This document shows positions 33,200-42,047 of a DNA stretch of 43,254 bases, one piece after another (the first letter of the stretch is position 1; each line of letters opens with the position of its first letter). This stretch comes from Phocaeicola sp. (GTDB lineage Bacteria; Bacteroidota; Bacteroidia; Bacteroidales; Bacteroidaceae), in the NCBI GenBank assembly GCA_020026175.1, contig JAHHQV010000018.1:1-43254 (forward strand), in the 5' to 3' direction. The notes beneath the pieces were generated by a model that did no database searches, had not been told where the DNA came from, and was given only the letters and a program-made list of their open reading frames with translations. The translations under genes and the position numbers were made by a program.

Positions 33200-34603
33200 T
33201 CATTTTGATTCTGATTCTCCTCTGCGTATTGATATAGACTCTACAGGGATACTGATACCTACATGGTCGCCCTTGTCCCACACGTCATTTGTATCAACAA
33301 ACACGTCTTCATCCCAATCGGATGCCACGGTAAGATGATAATGGTCGCCCTTATATAGTATAAAACTAACGCTGCCGGTAAGCGCACCGTCTTCTTGATT
33401 GTCATACAGCACTATCTTTCCAAAAGGCACGTCCACCAATATTTCATCACCTGATTCAAATCCATATGTCTTATCTTCACTGCATGAAAATTCACATCCA
33501 AGGAACTCTACATGCGACGAATCAATAACTTTACCTTCGAACGTGTTGCAAATGCGTTCCTTCTTCATTATATGAATATCAAAAGGCTTGACAAGAAGTC
33601 CGACTTCTGTACCAACTTCAAAGTTATGATAGTCCTGCACTATAAACTCACAGCCATTGGCCTCAACCATCATTTCATAATGAACTCCCTTGAATATACA
33701 CGATGTAACCACACCGGTAATCTGGGCAGACTCATTAACATGGAATATATAAAGGTCTTCGGGGCGTATCACTACATCCACAGGATTGTTTTCGCCGAAT
33801 CCTTCATCAACACACTCTGCCTCAATGCCTGCAAATTTCACCAAACGGTCCTTTATCATTATACCATTCAGTATATTGCTTTCACCAATGAAGTCTGCCA
33901 CAAACGAATTGACAGGTTCATTATATATATCAGTAGGAGTACCAATCTGCTGAATCTTACCCTCGCTCATCACCACAATTGTATCACTAAGAGTAAGAGC
34001 TTCCTCCTGATCGTGAGTGACATACACGAAAGTTATGCCCAAACGCTTGTGCATTTCCTTCAGTTCCATTTGCATATCCTTGCGCATTTTCAAGTCAAGA
34101 GCAGCAAGAGGTTCATCAAGCAACAACACATCCGGCTCGTTCACAATGGCACGGGCTATAGCCACACGCTGCTGCTGACCACCAGATAAAGAATTTACAT
34201 CTCTATACTCATAGTCACTCATAGTCACCATCTTCAAGGCGTTCTTCACCTTGCGGGTAATGACCTCTTTCGGCGTATTCTTCAGTTTAAGTCCGAAAGC
34301 TATATTGTCATAAACATTTAGATGCGGAAACAGAGCATACTTCTGGAAAACCGTATTGACTGGCCTTTTATGAGGTGGAGTATGAGTAATTTCCTGACCA
34401 TTAATCTTTATAACACCTTCCGATGCCGTCTGAAAGCCGGCTAAAAGACGTAACAAAGTAGTTTTACCACACCCTGATGGTCCCAAGATAGTCACAAATT
34501 CACCTTTACGTATATTAAGGTTGATATCGTCCAAAGCAACCTTATCATCAAAAAACTTTGAGACATGAGAAATCTCAATGATACTATTAACCGTTTCTTG
34601 CAT
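33200..34603 (-). CDS. potA: Polyamine ABC transporter ATP-binding protein PotA
   Basis: PotA is the ATPase of the PotABCD importer. The 467-residue protein has Walker A GPSGCGKT at 41-48, signature LSGGQ at 139-143, Walker B LLLDEP at 160-165, and the switch histidine in VTHDQEE. The rest is a regulatory TOBE region. At 467 residues it is nearly 90 longer than E. coli PotA (378), and the C-terminus appears to hold two TOBE-like units (about 285-350 and 360-460). I recall similar long PotA proteins in Bacteroides. It is the first gene of potABCD. A minus-strand TACCTTTG (34654 to 34647) lies 43 bases upstream as a -7 box. Confidence 0.94.
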   Translation of the reverse strand: MQETVNSIIEISHVSKFFDDKVALDDINLNIRKGEFVTILGPSGCGKTTLLRLLAGFQTASEGVIKINGQEITHTPPHKRPVNTVFQKYALFPHLNVYDNIAFGLKLKNTPKEVITRKVKNALKMVTMSDYEYRDVNSLSGGQQQRVAIARAIVNEPDVLLLDEPLAALDLKMRKDMQMELKEMHKRLGITFVYVTHDQEEALTLSDTIVVMSEGKIQQIGTPTDIYNEPVNSFVADFIGESNILNGIMIKDRLVKFAGIEAECVDEGFGENNPVDVVIRPEDLYIFHVNESAQITGVVTSCIFKGVHYEMMVEANGCEFIVQDYHNFEVGTEVGLLVKPFDIHIMKKERICNTFEGKVIDSSHVEFLGCEFSCSEDKTYGFESGDEILVDVPFGKIVLYDNQEDGALTGSVSFILYKGDHYHLTVASDWDEDVFVDTNDVWDKGDHVGISIPVESISIRRGESESK

Positions 34604-34646
34604 TTTAAATTAAATAGTTATAACTCTCACATTTCTATATAGGTTG

Positions 34647-34654
34647 CAAAGGTA
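34647..34654 (-). promoter_or_regulatory. Predicted -7 box of the potABCD operon
   Basis: Minus-strand TACCTTTG (34654 to 34647) matches TAnnTTTG exactly and lies 43 bases before the potA ATG. No clear -33 was seen. Confidence 0.45.
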
Positions 34655-34824
34655 CTGCTTTTTTGCATAAATAATTGTAATTATATATTTTTTGTAAGTA
34701 CAAGTTTTAAAATATACATAAGTTTATCGTCTATACCCTATCTTCGTTGCTAAGAGATGTTCTGTATTCCAAATTGTAATATACATAACTGAAATTAGTA
34801 AAATTCCAAAGGTTGAGTTTTGAA

Positions 34825-34968
34825 ATTCTGTAAGGGGTACGGTTGAAACGACTCTATCACATTTTGAAAAGCAGTTGGGGTGAAACCAATCCCAGACAAA
34901 TTTCCGTTACACATACGCCTGTCTTTTTAGACTTTTTACTAAGAGCCTGTGTATAATTGATTTGATAG
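34825..34968 (+). pseudogene. Possible transposase C-terminal relic
   Basis: One plus-strand frame reads VRGTVETTLSHFEKQLG, an in-frame TGA, then NQSQTNFRYTYACLF. The first part resembles the Glu-containing (RxxxE) C-terminal catalytic segment of DDE transposases, where a glutamate follows a conserved R-G-x-V-E pattern. It is interrupted by a stop and has no start. This is weak similarity judged by eye. Confidence 0.25.
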
Positions 34969-35002
34969 GCTTGTGCGACAGGTTCTCATGCAAGTCCATC
35001 TA

Positions 35003-35092
35003 TCATTCTGTGTTTATATCTCCAGTTCCAGCACAAATAACAACCAAATCTTTGCCAATGCATGATGTCGTTCCGATTATTATGATGTTCAT
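35003..35092 (-). pseudogene. Possible remnant of an SDR oxidoreductase N-terminus
   Basis: A 29-codon minus-strand frame reads MNIIIIGTTSCIGKDLVVIC and stops soon after. The start resembles the nucleotide-binding motif of short-chain dehydrogenases (GATSGIGK), with the second glycine changed to cysteine. Nothing SDR-like continues after the stop, so it is most likely a truncated remnant. Confidence 0.35.
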
Positions 35093-35172
35093 AAATTAAC
35101 ATAATGCAATGGTTGTAAAAGCACTGAAAATAAAAAGCAACAAGTTTCTCATATATAAATTTAAAATTATTT

Positions 35173-35512
35173 ACCCGTTGGCGGAATTAAATCAGCGCAT
35201 ATTTAACTTTACCAATGGGCTTGTTATTTTTGTAGTTAATATATTGGAAGATTATAAGTGCGTTAATCTTCCGTATATTTCAGCGGCTAACCTTTCTCGG
35301 ATTATATCACATAAGGACGAAGTAATCTTACGTCTATCATTGTATTGCCTACGAGAAATAAGATTGGGAATTTCATTCTTATATACCTGTAGCTTTGCAA
35401 ACAACAAAGACTCGCTATCAATACCAATAGCTTCTGACGTCATTCACTAAATATCAATTACATGTACAACTTTCACACATAAATATTTATCAAATTAATT
35501 CCGCCAACGGGT
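35173..35512 (-). mobile_element. 340-base MITE-like element derived from an IS982-like insertion sequence
   Basis: Perfect 18-base terminal inverted repeats, ACCCGTTGGCGGAATTAA (35173-35190) and its complement (35495-35512), enclose a decayed transposase. On the minus strand an early fragment (35252-35443) reads IDSESLLFAKLQ, then IPNLISRRQYNDRRKI. The end of the element, in another frame, reads FQYINYKNNKPIGKVKYALI with its stop codon overlapping the terminal repeat. The middle, with the DDE residues, is missing, so the element cannot move by itself. No clear target-site duplication is visible. The IS982 assignment is from remembered motif style and is moderate. Confidence 0.7.
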
Positions 35513-35530
35513 TAAAGCAACTAAATATCC

Positions 35531-35591
35531 AAAAACAATGTGTGTGGTTGTGTGATATTGATGGTATCACACAACCACACACATTGTTTTT
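35531..35591 (-). terminator. Long perfect hairpin terminator after the thioredoxin gene
   Basis: Arms at 35531-35557 and 35565-35591 are complementary over 27 bases without a mismatch (core CAATGTGTGTGGTTGTGTGA), around a 7-base loop TTGATGG. On the minus strand it lies 22 bases beyond the stop codon of the thioredoxin gene and is followed by a T run. It is longer than the other terminators in the window. Confidence 0.85.
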
Positions 35592-35613
35592 TACATATTC
35601 AAACAGAAACGAA

Positions 35614-36129
35614 TCACTTCTTAAGTTCCTGCTCTACCCTATCCATAAGTATCTGAAATTCTTCAGCCGAATAGCCAGACGAAGCATACACCAGTTTTCC
35701 ATCCTTACCGAAAAGATATACGCGAGGGATACTTTGGTCGGCAAACTTAGAAAACACTTCACGTTTTGGATCTGGATAAAGAGGGAATGAAAAGTTTTTC
35801 TTCTTGTTATACTTTTCCAGGTCGGCATCAGTATGTTCTCTACCAACTACAAGAAGTCTGAAATTCTTATTACCCCTATATTTAGGATAAAGTCTGGCAT
35901 TTACATCAGCCAATTCCTTCTGACACGGAGGACACCATGTAGCAAAAAGGCTTACAAGTACCACCTTACCCTTCAAATCGGCAGGGGTAACGTTTCCATG
36001 TTTCTCTGATTTGATGGTGAACTGAGGCAAGCTATCACCCAATTTCATTTTCTCCACTTGAGCATTGGCACTCACTGAATACAGTAAAAAGAGTACCGGC
36101 AAAAACATTAATCTGATTAATTTTCTCAT
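35614..36129 (-). CDS. TlpA-like thioredoxin-fold protein, exported
   Basis: This 171-residue protein has a signal peptide (RLMFLPVLFLLYSVSANA) and a TlpA/ResA-type domain with active site WCPPC at 65-69, preceded by LKGKVVLVSLFAT and followed by the cis-proline loop SIPRVYLFGKDG. It should act as a periplasmic thiol-disulfide oxidoreductase, for example in cytochrome maturation or oxidative protection. The frame is open to 36285, but the extra 52 residues are not protein-like and overlap the start region of yaaA on the other strand; ATG 36129 gives a proper signal peptide. It is divergent from yaaA; a minus-strand -7 box TATTTTTG (36171 to 36164) lies 34 bases upstream. Confidence 0.9.
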   Translation of the reverse strand: MRKLIRLMFLPVLFLLYSVSANAQVEKMKLGDSLPQFTIKSEKHGNVTPADLKGKVVLVSLFATWCPPCQKELADVNARLYPKYRGNKNFRLLVVGREHTDADLEKYNKKKNFSFPLYPDPKREVFSKFADQSIPRVYLFGKDGKLVYASSGYSAEEFQILMDRVEQELKK

Positions 36130-36163
36130 ATCAAACTTATTTACTTTTACTATATTTACAAAA

Positions 36164-36171
36164 CAAAAATA
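36164..36171 (-). promoter_or_regulatory. -7 box of the thioredoxin gene
   Basis: Minus-strand TATTTTTG matches the -7 consensus 34 bases before ATG 36129. The -33 is weak. Confidence 0.45.
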
Positions 36172-36243
36172 TTCTTTTCTGAGTAAATTGCAGAAGTTTA
36201 ATGTATCTTTACAAGAAGTTTTAACCAAAAGCACTTTAATCTT

Positions 36244-37008
36244 ATGATGATTTATATATCTTGTGCCAAGACTATGACGGCACAAAGCAAAGTTAAGATA
36301 CCTTTAGCTACAAAGCCTGTTTTCGATGATGAAGCATCGGCCAATGTCATCGGGCTGTCTCAACTCAGCAGTGACCAAATAGGGAAACTGCTGAAAATAA
36401 ATACCAAGCTGGCTGCCGAAAACCATTTCAGATACCATAATTTCTTCTCAGAAGACAATAAAGGGCTATCTGCCATTCTTTCTTATACAGGAATGGTGTT
36501 CAAAAGAATATCACCAAAGGATTTTTCTGAAGAAGATTTCAAATACGCACAGAAACATCTGCTGATAACATCTTTTCTTTACGGGCTGCTACGTCCATTG
36601 GACATAATTAAAAACTACCGCCTAGAAGGTAATGTAAGACTTCCGGAAAGAGACAATAAAACAATGTTTGAATACTGGAAACCTATTCTGACGGACTTTT
36701 TCATCTCTGAAATAAAGAAACAGGGAGGAATTCTCATCAATCTGGCCAGTGACGAAATGAAAGAGTTATTCGACTGGAAACGTGTATGCAGTGAAGTAAG
36801 AGTCATATATCCAGACTTTAAGGTGTATAAAGACGGCAAGCTATCAACGGTAGTAATATATGCCAAGATGTGCCGTGGTGAGATGACACGTTTCATCATA
36901 AAAAACAGAATTGATACCCCCGAACAACTTAAGACTTTCGAATGGGAAGGCTTCTGTTACAACGAAGCCGAAAGTACGGAAGACAATCTTGTGTTCACAT
37001 TGGGATAA
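36244..37008 (+). CDS. yaaA: Peroxide stress protein YaaA
   Basis: YaaA lowers free intracellular iron during peroxide stress in E. coli and so limits Fenton damage. The 254-residue protein fits the family in length and has the N-terminal SCAKTM stretch (SPAKT in E. coli), FLYGLLRPLDIIKNYRLE, LINLASDEM and YAKMCRGEMTRFII, all in the family order. Tandem ATGs at 36244 and 36247 are possible starts; the first is used. It is followed after 56 bases by the RecQ/UvrD gene and is divergent from the thioredoxin gene. The presence of two redox-stress genes here may be coincidental. Confidence 0.93.
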   Translation: MMIYISCAKTMTAQSKVKIPLATKPVFDDEASANVIGLSQLSSDQIGKLLKINTKLAAENHFRYHNFFSEDNKGLSAILSYTGMVFKRISPKDFSEEDFKYAQKHLLITSFLYGLLRPLDIIKNYRLEGNVRLPERDNKTMFEYWKPILTDFFISEIKKQGGILINLASDEMKELFDWKRVCSEVRVIYPDFKVYKDGKLSTVVIYAKMCRGEMTRFIIKNRIDTPEQLKTFEWEGFCYNEAESTEDNLVFTLG

Positions 37009-37064
37009 ATTATATCATCATAAAACAAAGACTATTTTCATCATAAAACATAAGCCTGAGTGTC

Positions 37065-40000
37065 ATGTCAATCTGGAGCAAAATCATAGGAATAAAGAAA
37101 ACAGACAATGCCAATAATAGTGCTAGTATAAAATTCGATTCCATAAAATATACGATAGTAGATGTTGAGGTAGGTTTGAAAGATAATAAAATTCATGATA
37201 TTGGAGCTTTACGATATGATGAAGCAGTATTTCATAAAAGTTCAAAAAGCGAACTACTCGATTTCATAAAAGACAGTACATTTATATGCGGACATAATAT
37301 AATACACCATGATGCAAAATATCTGTTCGGTAACGATGACTATCATTTTATATTTGTAGATACACTATATATATCACCGCTTCTGTTTCCGGAAAGACCA
37401 TATCATAAATTACTGAAAAATGACAAACTGATAAGCGAACAGGTTAACAATCCGGTAAACGACTGTGAAAAAGCAAAAGTCCTTCTAATGGATGAAGTTT
37501 CCGAATGGTGCTCTCTTTCAGAAAAGAAACGCCTTATTTACTCATCATTGCTTTACGACAAGACTGAATTTGAAGGATTTCTGAAAATGGTTGGCGCAAA
37601 GCATACAAACAGCAGACTATCTGATATAATAAAGGAAATTTATAAAGGAAAAATCTGCGAAAATGCAGACATCAGCATGATGATAGATAAATATCCTTGC
37701 GAACTGGCTTATGCTCTAGCCCTGATTGATACAACCGACCATCGTTCTGTCACTCCGGGATGGGTGCTTTACAATTATCCGAAGGTAGAATATATAACAA
37801 GACTACTTAGACAATCTTTTTGTAAAGATGGTTGTGATTATTGCAACAACCAACTTGATGTAGTTTATAATCTCAAGTTATTTTTCGGCTACGACAAGTT
37901 CAGGACATATGACGGCGAACCGCTACAGGAAAAAGCTGCACATGCGGCAGTAGAAGGGAAATCGCTTTTGGCCATATTTCCTACTGGGGGCGGCAAATCT
38001 CTTACATTCCAGCTACCTGCCCTTATGGAAGGGAAAACCGTGCATGGACTTACCGTTGTTATATCTCCATTGCAGTCGCTTATGAAAGACCAGGTAGACA
38101 ATCTGGCAGACAGAGGTATTACTGATGCAGTGACTATAAACGGGTTGTCAGACCCAATATCAAGATCCCTGTCAATACAAAGAGTGCAAGATGGTGAAGC
38201 ATCACTATTGTATATCTCTCCAGAAATGCTGCGTTCGAAAACTATAGAAAAAATCCTCATGTCACGACATGTGGTAAGATTTGTGATAGATGAAGCACAC
38301 TGCTTTTCTTCATGGGGACAAGACTTCAGAGTGGACTATCTATATATAGGAAAATTCATCAAGAAACTTCAAGAAAAAAAGAAAAGCATAAATCATATAC
38401 CTGTGTCTTGTTTTACGGCAACGGCAAAACAGAAAGTAGTACAAGATATATGTGACTACTTCAAACGAACATTAAACCTCGATTTAGAGCTGTTCGCCTC
38501 TGCTGCATCAAGAACCAACCTGCGTTATTCTGTGATATATGCCGAAACAGATGAAGAAAAATATTCAAAACTTAGAGATTTGATGACAGAGCACCACTGC
38601 CCTACCATTATATATGTTTCACGTACAAAGCGCACAAAAGACATTGCAGATAAACTGACACGCGACGGCTATAAGGCACTGCCATATAACGGGAAAATGG
38701 ATTCGGAAGAAAAGATAGCCAATCAGGATGCATTCATGAACGACCATACAGGCATCATAGTAGCCACATCTGCTTTTGGCATGGGTGTTGACAAAAAAGA
38801 TGTTGGACTAGTAGTGCATTATGACATCTCAGACTCACTTGAAAATTATGTTCAAGAAGCAGGAAGAGCAGGAAGAGACCCAAGCCTTAATGCACGGTGT
38901 TATGTACTTTACAATGACAATGATCTTGACAAACACTTCATCCTGCTCAACCAGACAAAACTAAGTATCAGCGAAATACAACAAATATGGAAGGTTGTAA
39001 AAGACCTTACCAAACAAAGATTAAACACCAGTTGTTCTGCTTTGGAAATAGCCCGAAAAGCAGGATGGGACGACTCTGTATCTGACATTGAAACCAGAGT
39101 AAGGACGGCACTGGCTACATTAGAACAGAGTGGATATATTGAAAGAGGAAACAATGTACCTCATGTTTATGCAACCGGCATTACAGTGAAAAATATGGAT
39201 GAAGCCAGAGAGCGTATCTCTTCGTCAATTCTGTTCAGCAATGATGAAACAGACAATGCTGTAAGAGTAATCAAATCTCTGATTTCACAAAAAAATATAG
39301 CAAAAGCACAAGATTCGGAGGCTGAATCACGTATAGATTATCTGGCCGATATATTAGGGATAAGCAAAAGAGAAATTGTATCTATAGTTGAAAGAATGAG
39401 GCAAGAGGGAATATTGGCTGACAGCAAGGATATTTCTGCCTATTTACAGGATAACGGAGATTCTGAACGAAAAACCAATTTGACACTGGAGCGTTTTGCA
39501 AAAATAGAAAAGTTCTTATTAAACAATATATCAGAAGGCATTGTACGAACCTCATATAAACAACTAAATGACAATGCTTTAAATAATGGAATAAATATAG
39601 CTAAAGAAAAAGACATAAGAACATTACTGTTTTTCCTTACTATAAAAGGCTATACTCAAAAACAAGAGGATGCTCTACACAATATAGAAATAAGACGCCA
39701 AAATGATTTCGAATTGACCATAAACCGGTTTGAAAAGAGACTCGAAATATGCCGTTTCACAATTGAATGGTTATACAAACTTATACAAGAGCCATTAAAA
39801 AACGATTCACAAAAAGCTTCAGTTCATTTTTCTGTTATAGAGCTTATGAGCGAGGTTAAAAAGCATTCAAAATCATTATTCTGTAAACTTGATGATATAC
39901 AACTGGAAGATGTGGAAGAAGCACTCTTGTATTTATCTAAAATTGGAGCACTAAAATTAGAAGGAGGTTTCCTGGTTCTATATAATGCCATGAATATCAA

Positions 40001-41924
40001 AAGACTAAAAGACAACAAGTCTAGATATAAAATAGATGACTATAAGATGCTGAATGAATTCTACAAACAGAAAATCCAACAGGTTCACATTGTAGGAGAA
40101 TATGCAAACCTCATGGTAAAAGATTACAATTCGGCTCTTCAGTATGTTCAAGATTATTTTCAAATGGACTACAAAAAGTTCATAAACAAATATTTTAAAG
40201 GAGAAAGAATAAACGAAATACAACGTAACCTAACACCACAAAAATATAAGCAAATATTCGGTCTGCTGTCGGAAAAACAAATGGAAATAATATCCGACAA
40301 GGAGTCACGATGTATCGTAGTAGCTGCAGGTCCTGGCAGTGGAAAGACACGTGTACTAGTACATAAGCTGGCATCTCTTCTCCTACTAGAAGATGTGAAA
40401 CACGAACAGCTCCTAATGCTTACATTCTCTAGAGCCGCTGCCACTGAGTTCAAGCAAAGACTTATGGAATTGATTGGCAACGCAGCACATTTTGTGGAAA
40501 TCAAGACTTTCCATTCTTATTGTTTCGACCTCATAGGAAAAATCGGTAATCTGGAAGATGCAAAAGATGTAGTATCCAAAGCTGCCGAAATGATAAACCA
40601 AGGCGAAGTTGAACCTAACAAAATAGGCAAGACAGTGCTGGTTATAGACGAAGCTCAGGATATGAGCTATGAAGAATATTCTCTTGTAAAAGCTCTTATG
40701 GACAACAATGAAGAAATGAGAGTAATTGCTGTAGGTGATGACGACCAAAATATATACGAATTTCGTGGTTCAGACTCTGGATATATGTATAAACTTACAA
40801 AAGAAAGCAATAGTAAATTTGTTGAAATGACCGAGAACTACCGTAGTGCAAAACATCCTGTACTCTTTGCCAATCAGTTTGTAAAATACATAAAACATAG
40901 AATGAAGAGCAATCCTATCATATCTATGAGAAAAGAAGACGGATGGGTAGAGACTACATTACACAAATCGGAATATATGTATCAAGCAATTGTTGAAAAA
41001 ATCAAGAACAATCATTGTAAAGGCAAATCATGTGTACTTACGCAAACCAATGAAGAAGCCATAATAATGGCCGCCCTCTTGCGTAAAAACGGTATAAACA
41101 GCAAATTGATACAATCAATGGATGGCTTTTCCTTCTGGAATATGGCAGAATGTAGATACTTTATCAAAAATATAGAGAGAAAAATAAAGACTCCTCTTAT
41201 AACTGATGAAATATGGGAAGAGTCTAAATCAAAAACATTTTCAACATATGCAAACAGCAATAGCCTTCAATACTTAAAACGCTGTATCATGTTGTTTGAG
41301 CAAACAAATAAGGTAAGATTCTTCACCGATTTCAAAGAATTCATATACGAATCTTCTGTTGAAGATTTCTGCGACATATCAGACGCCGATGTTGTTGTTT
41401 CAACAATCCACAAATCAAAAGGTCACGAATTCAACGACGTATATATGCTTATTTCGGACAACTGTTCTAAAAGCATAAATATTATGAGAAGATATTATGT
41501 TGGGATAACAAGAGCCAAAGATAGATTATTTATACACTCCAACATCGGTTGTTTCAATGATTTAAGTGTAGACAAATACAACATTGATAATAATAAATAC
41601 GAAATGCCAACAGAAATATTGCTGCAACTGTCTCATAAAGACGTATTCTTAAGTTTCTTCAAAAACATAAAGAAAGAAGTACTATCGTTGAGAGGAGGAG
41701 ATACGCTTATATATAACAATCATATATTATATGAAAGCAAATCAAACATTCCAGTTGCTAAATTATCACAAGAGATGAAAAACAAGCTATCCGAGTTGGG
41801 AAATAAGGGATATAAAGTCAAAAAAGCATCTGTCCGTTTCATTTTGGCATGGAGATCCAAAGATGCCGGTAAAGAAGAAGCTGAAACTGCTGTAATACTA
41901 CCAGACTTATATCTTTCCTTGTAG
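37065..41924 (+). CDS. Exonuclease-RecQ-UvrD fusion helicase
   Basis: This 1619-residue protein joins three nucleic-acid enzymes. The N-terminal 3'-5' exonuclease-like domain has D33 and E35 (IVDVEVG) and a later Asp in CGHNIIHHDAKYL; the usual last-motif His appears replaced (NNPVNDCEKA). The RecQ helicase has Walker A GGGKS near 308-312, DEAH at 409-412 and QEAGRAGRD, then a winged-helix-like region. The UvrD/Rep-type helicase has Walker A GPGSGKT at 1089-1095, DEAQD at 1195-1199, GDDDQNIYEFRG from 1224, and STIHKSKGHEF near 1446-1456. I know such fusions from Bacteroidota and some Proteobacteria; the role is probably DNA repair, or defence against foreign DNA. Start ATG 37065 (MSIWSKIIGIKK). 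Confidence 0.88.
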   Translation: MSIWSKIIGIKKTDNANNSASIKFDSIKYTIVDVEVGLKDNKIHDIGALRYDEAVFHKSSKSELLDFIKDSTFICGHNIIHHDAKYLFGNDDYHFIFVDTLYISPLLFPERPYHKLLKNDKLISEQVNNPVNDCEKAKVLLMDEVSEWCSLSEKKRLIYSSLLYDKTEFEGFLKMVGAKHTNSRLSDIIKEIYKGKICENADISMMIDKYPCELAYALALIDTTDHRSVTPGWVLYNYPKVEYITRLLRQSFCKDGCDYCNNQLDVVYNLKLFFGYDKFRTYDGEPLQEKAAHAAVEGKSLLAIFPTGGGKSLTFQLPALMEGKTVHGLTVVISPLQSLMKDQVDNLADRGITDAVTINGLSDPISRSLSIQRVQDGEASLLYISPEMLRSKTIEKILMSRHVVRFVIDEAHCFSSWGQDFRVDYLYIGKFIKKLQEKKKSINHIPVSCFTATAKQKVVQDICDYFKRTLNLDLELFASAASRTNLRYSVIYAETDEEKYSKLRDLMTEHHCPTIIYVSRTKRTKDIADKLTRDGYKALPYNGKMDSEEKIANQDAFMNDHTGIIVATSAFGMGVDKKDVGLVVHYDISDSLENYVQEAGRAGRDPSLNARCYVLYNDNDLDKHFILLNQTKLSISEIQQIWKVVKDLTKQRLNTSCSALEIARKAGWDDSVSDIETRVRTALATLEQSGYIERGNNVPHVYATGITVKNMDEARERISSSILFSNDETDNAVRVIKSLISQKNIAKAQDSEAESRIDYLADILGISKREIVSIVERMRQEGILADSKDISAYLQDNGDSERKTNLTLERFAKIEKFLLNNISEGIVRTSYKQLNDNALNNGINIAKEKDIRTLLFFLTIKGYTQKQEDALHNIEIRRQNDFELTINRFEKRLEICRFTIEWLYKLIQEPLKNDSQKASVHFSVIELMSEVKKHSKSLFCKLDDIQLEDVEEALLYLSKIGALKLEGGFLVLYNAMNIKRLKDNKSRYKIDDYKMLNEFYKQKIQQVHIVGEYANLMVKDYNSALQYVQDYFQMDYKKFINKYFKGERINEIQRNLTPQKYKQIFGLLSEKQMEIISDKESRCIVVAAGPGSGKTRVLVHKLASLLLLEDVKHEQLLMLTFSRAAATEFKQRLMELIGNAAHFVEIKTFHSYCFDLIGKIGNLEDAKDVVSKAAEMINQGEVEPNKIGKTVLVIDEAQDMSYEEYSLVKALMDNNEEMRVIAVGDDDQNIYEFRGSDSGYMYKLTKESNSKFVEMTENYRSAKHPVLFANQFVKYIKHRMKSNPIISMRKEDGWVETTLHKSEYMYQAIVEKIKNNHCKGKSCVLTQTNEEAIIMAALLRKNGINSKLIQSMDGFSFWNMAECRYFIKNIERKIKTPLITDEIWEESKSKTFSTYANSNSLQYLKRCIMLFEQTNKVRFFTDFKEFIYESSVEDFCDISDADVVVSTIHKSKGHEFNDVYMLISDNCSKSINIMRRYYVGITRAKDRLFIHSNIGCFNDLSVDKYNIDNNKYEMPTEILLQLSHKDVFLSFFKNIKKEVLSLRGGDTLIYNNHILYESKSNIPVAKLSQEMKNKLSELGNKGYKVKKASVRFILAWRSKDAGKEEAETAVILPDLYLSL

Positions 41925-41990
41925 CAAAGAACAATATTGTCTTAACCCTATTTTCATTACCATCCCTAATATACATAACCACAAACAACA

Positions 41991-42020
41991 AGGGCTGCCC
42001 ATCAAAATATGAGCAGCCCT
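41991..42020. terminator. Terminator between the fusion helicase and fba
   Basis: AGGGCTGC (41991-41998) pairs with GCAGCCCT (42013-42020) around a 14-base loop. The plus strand continues CAGTTTTATA and the minus strand TTGTTGTTTG, so it can serve both convergent genes. Confidence 0.75.
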
Positions 42021-42047
42021 CAGTTTTATATTGAAGAAGTATTATAA

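Larger units (their letters stand above)
34660..35172. other. About 500-base AT-rich region with decayed coding fragments
   Basis: No intact gene is present. Two relics are listed separately: an IS-transposase-like fragment near 34825-34960 (plus strand) and a short SDR-like fragment at 35003-35092 (minus strand). An inverted repeat AGAGCCTGT (34942-34950) and ACAGGTTCT (34978-34986), with one G:U, encloses a 27-base loop of unknown meaning. The rest shows nothing I can name. Confidence 0.4.

Noticed and set aside
35109..35450. Plus-strand frame of 113 codons across the IS-derived element
   Set aside because: The opposite strand carries clear transposase fragments and the frame crosses the left terminal repeat, so it is antisense coincidence.
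36130..36285. 52-residue extension of the thioredoxin protein
   Set aside because: It would place a signal peptide in the middle of the protein and cover the -7 box and the yaaA start; ATG 36129 is far better.
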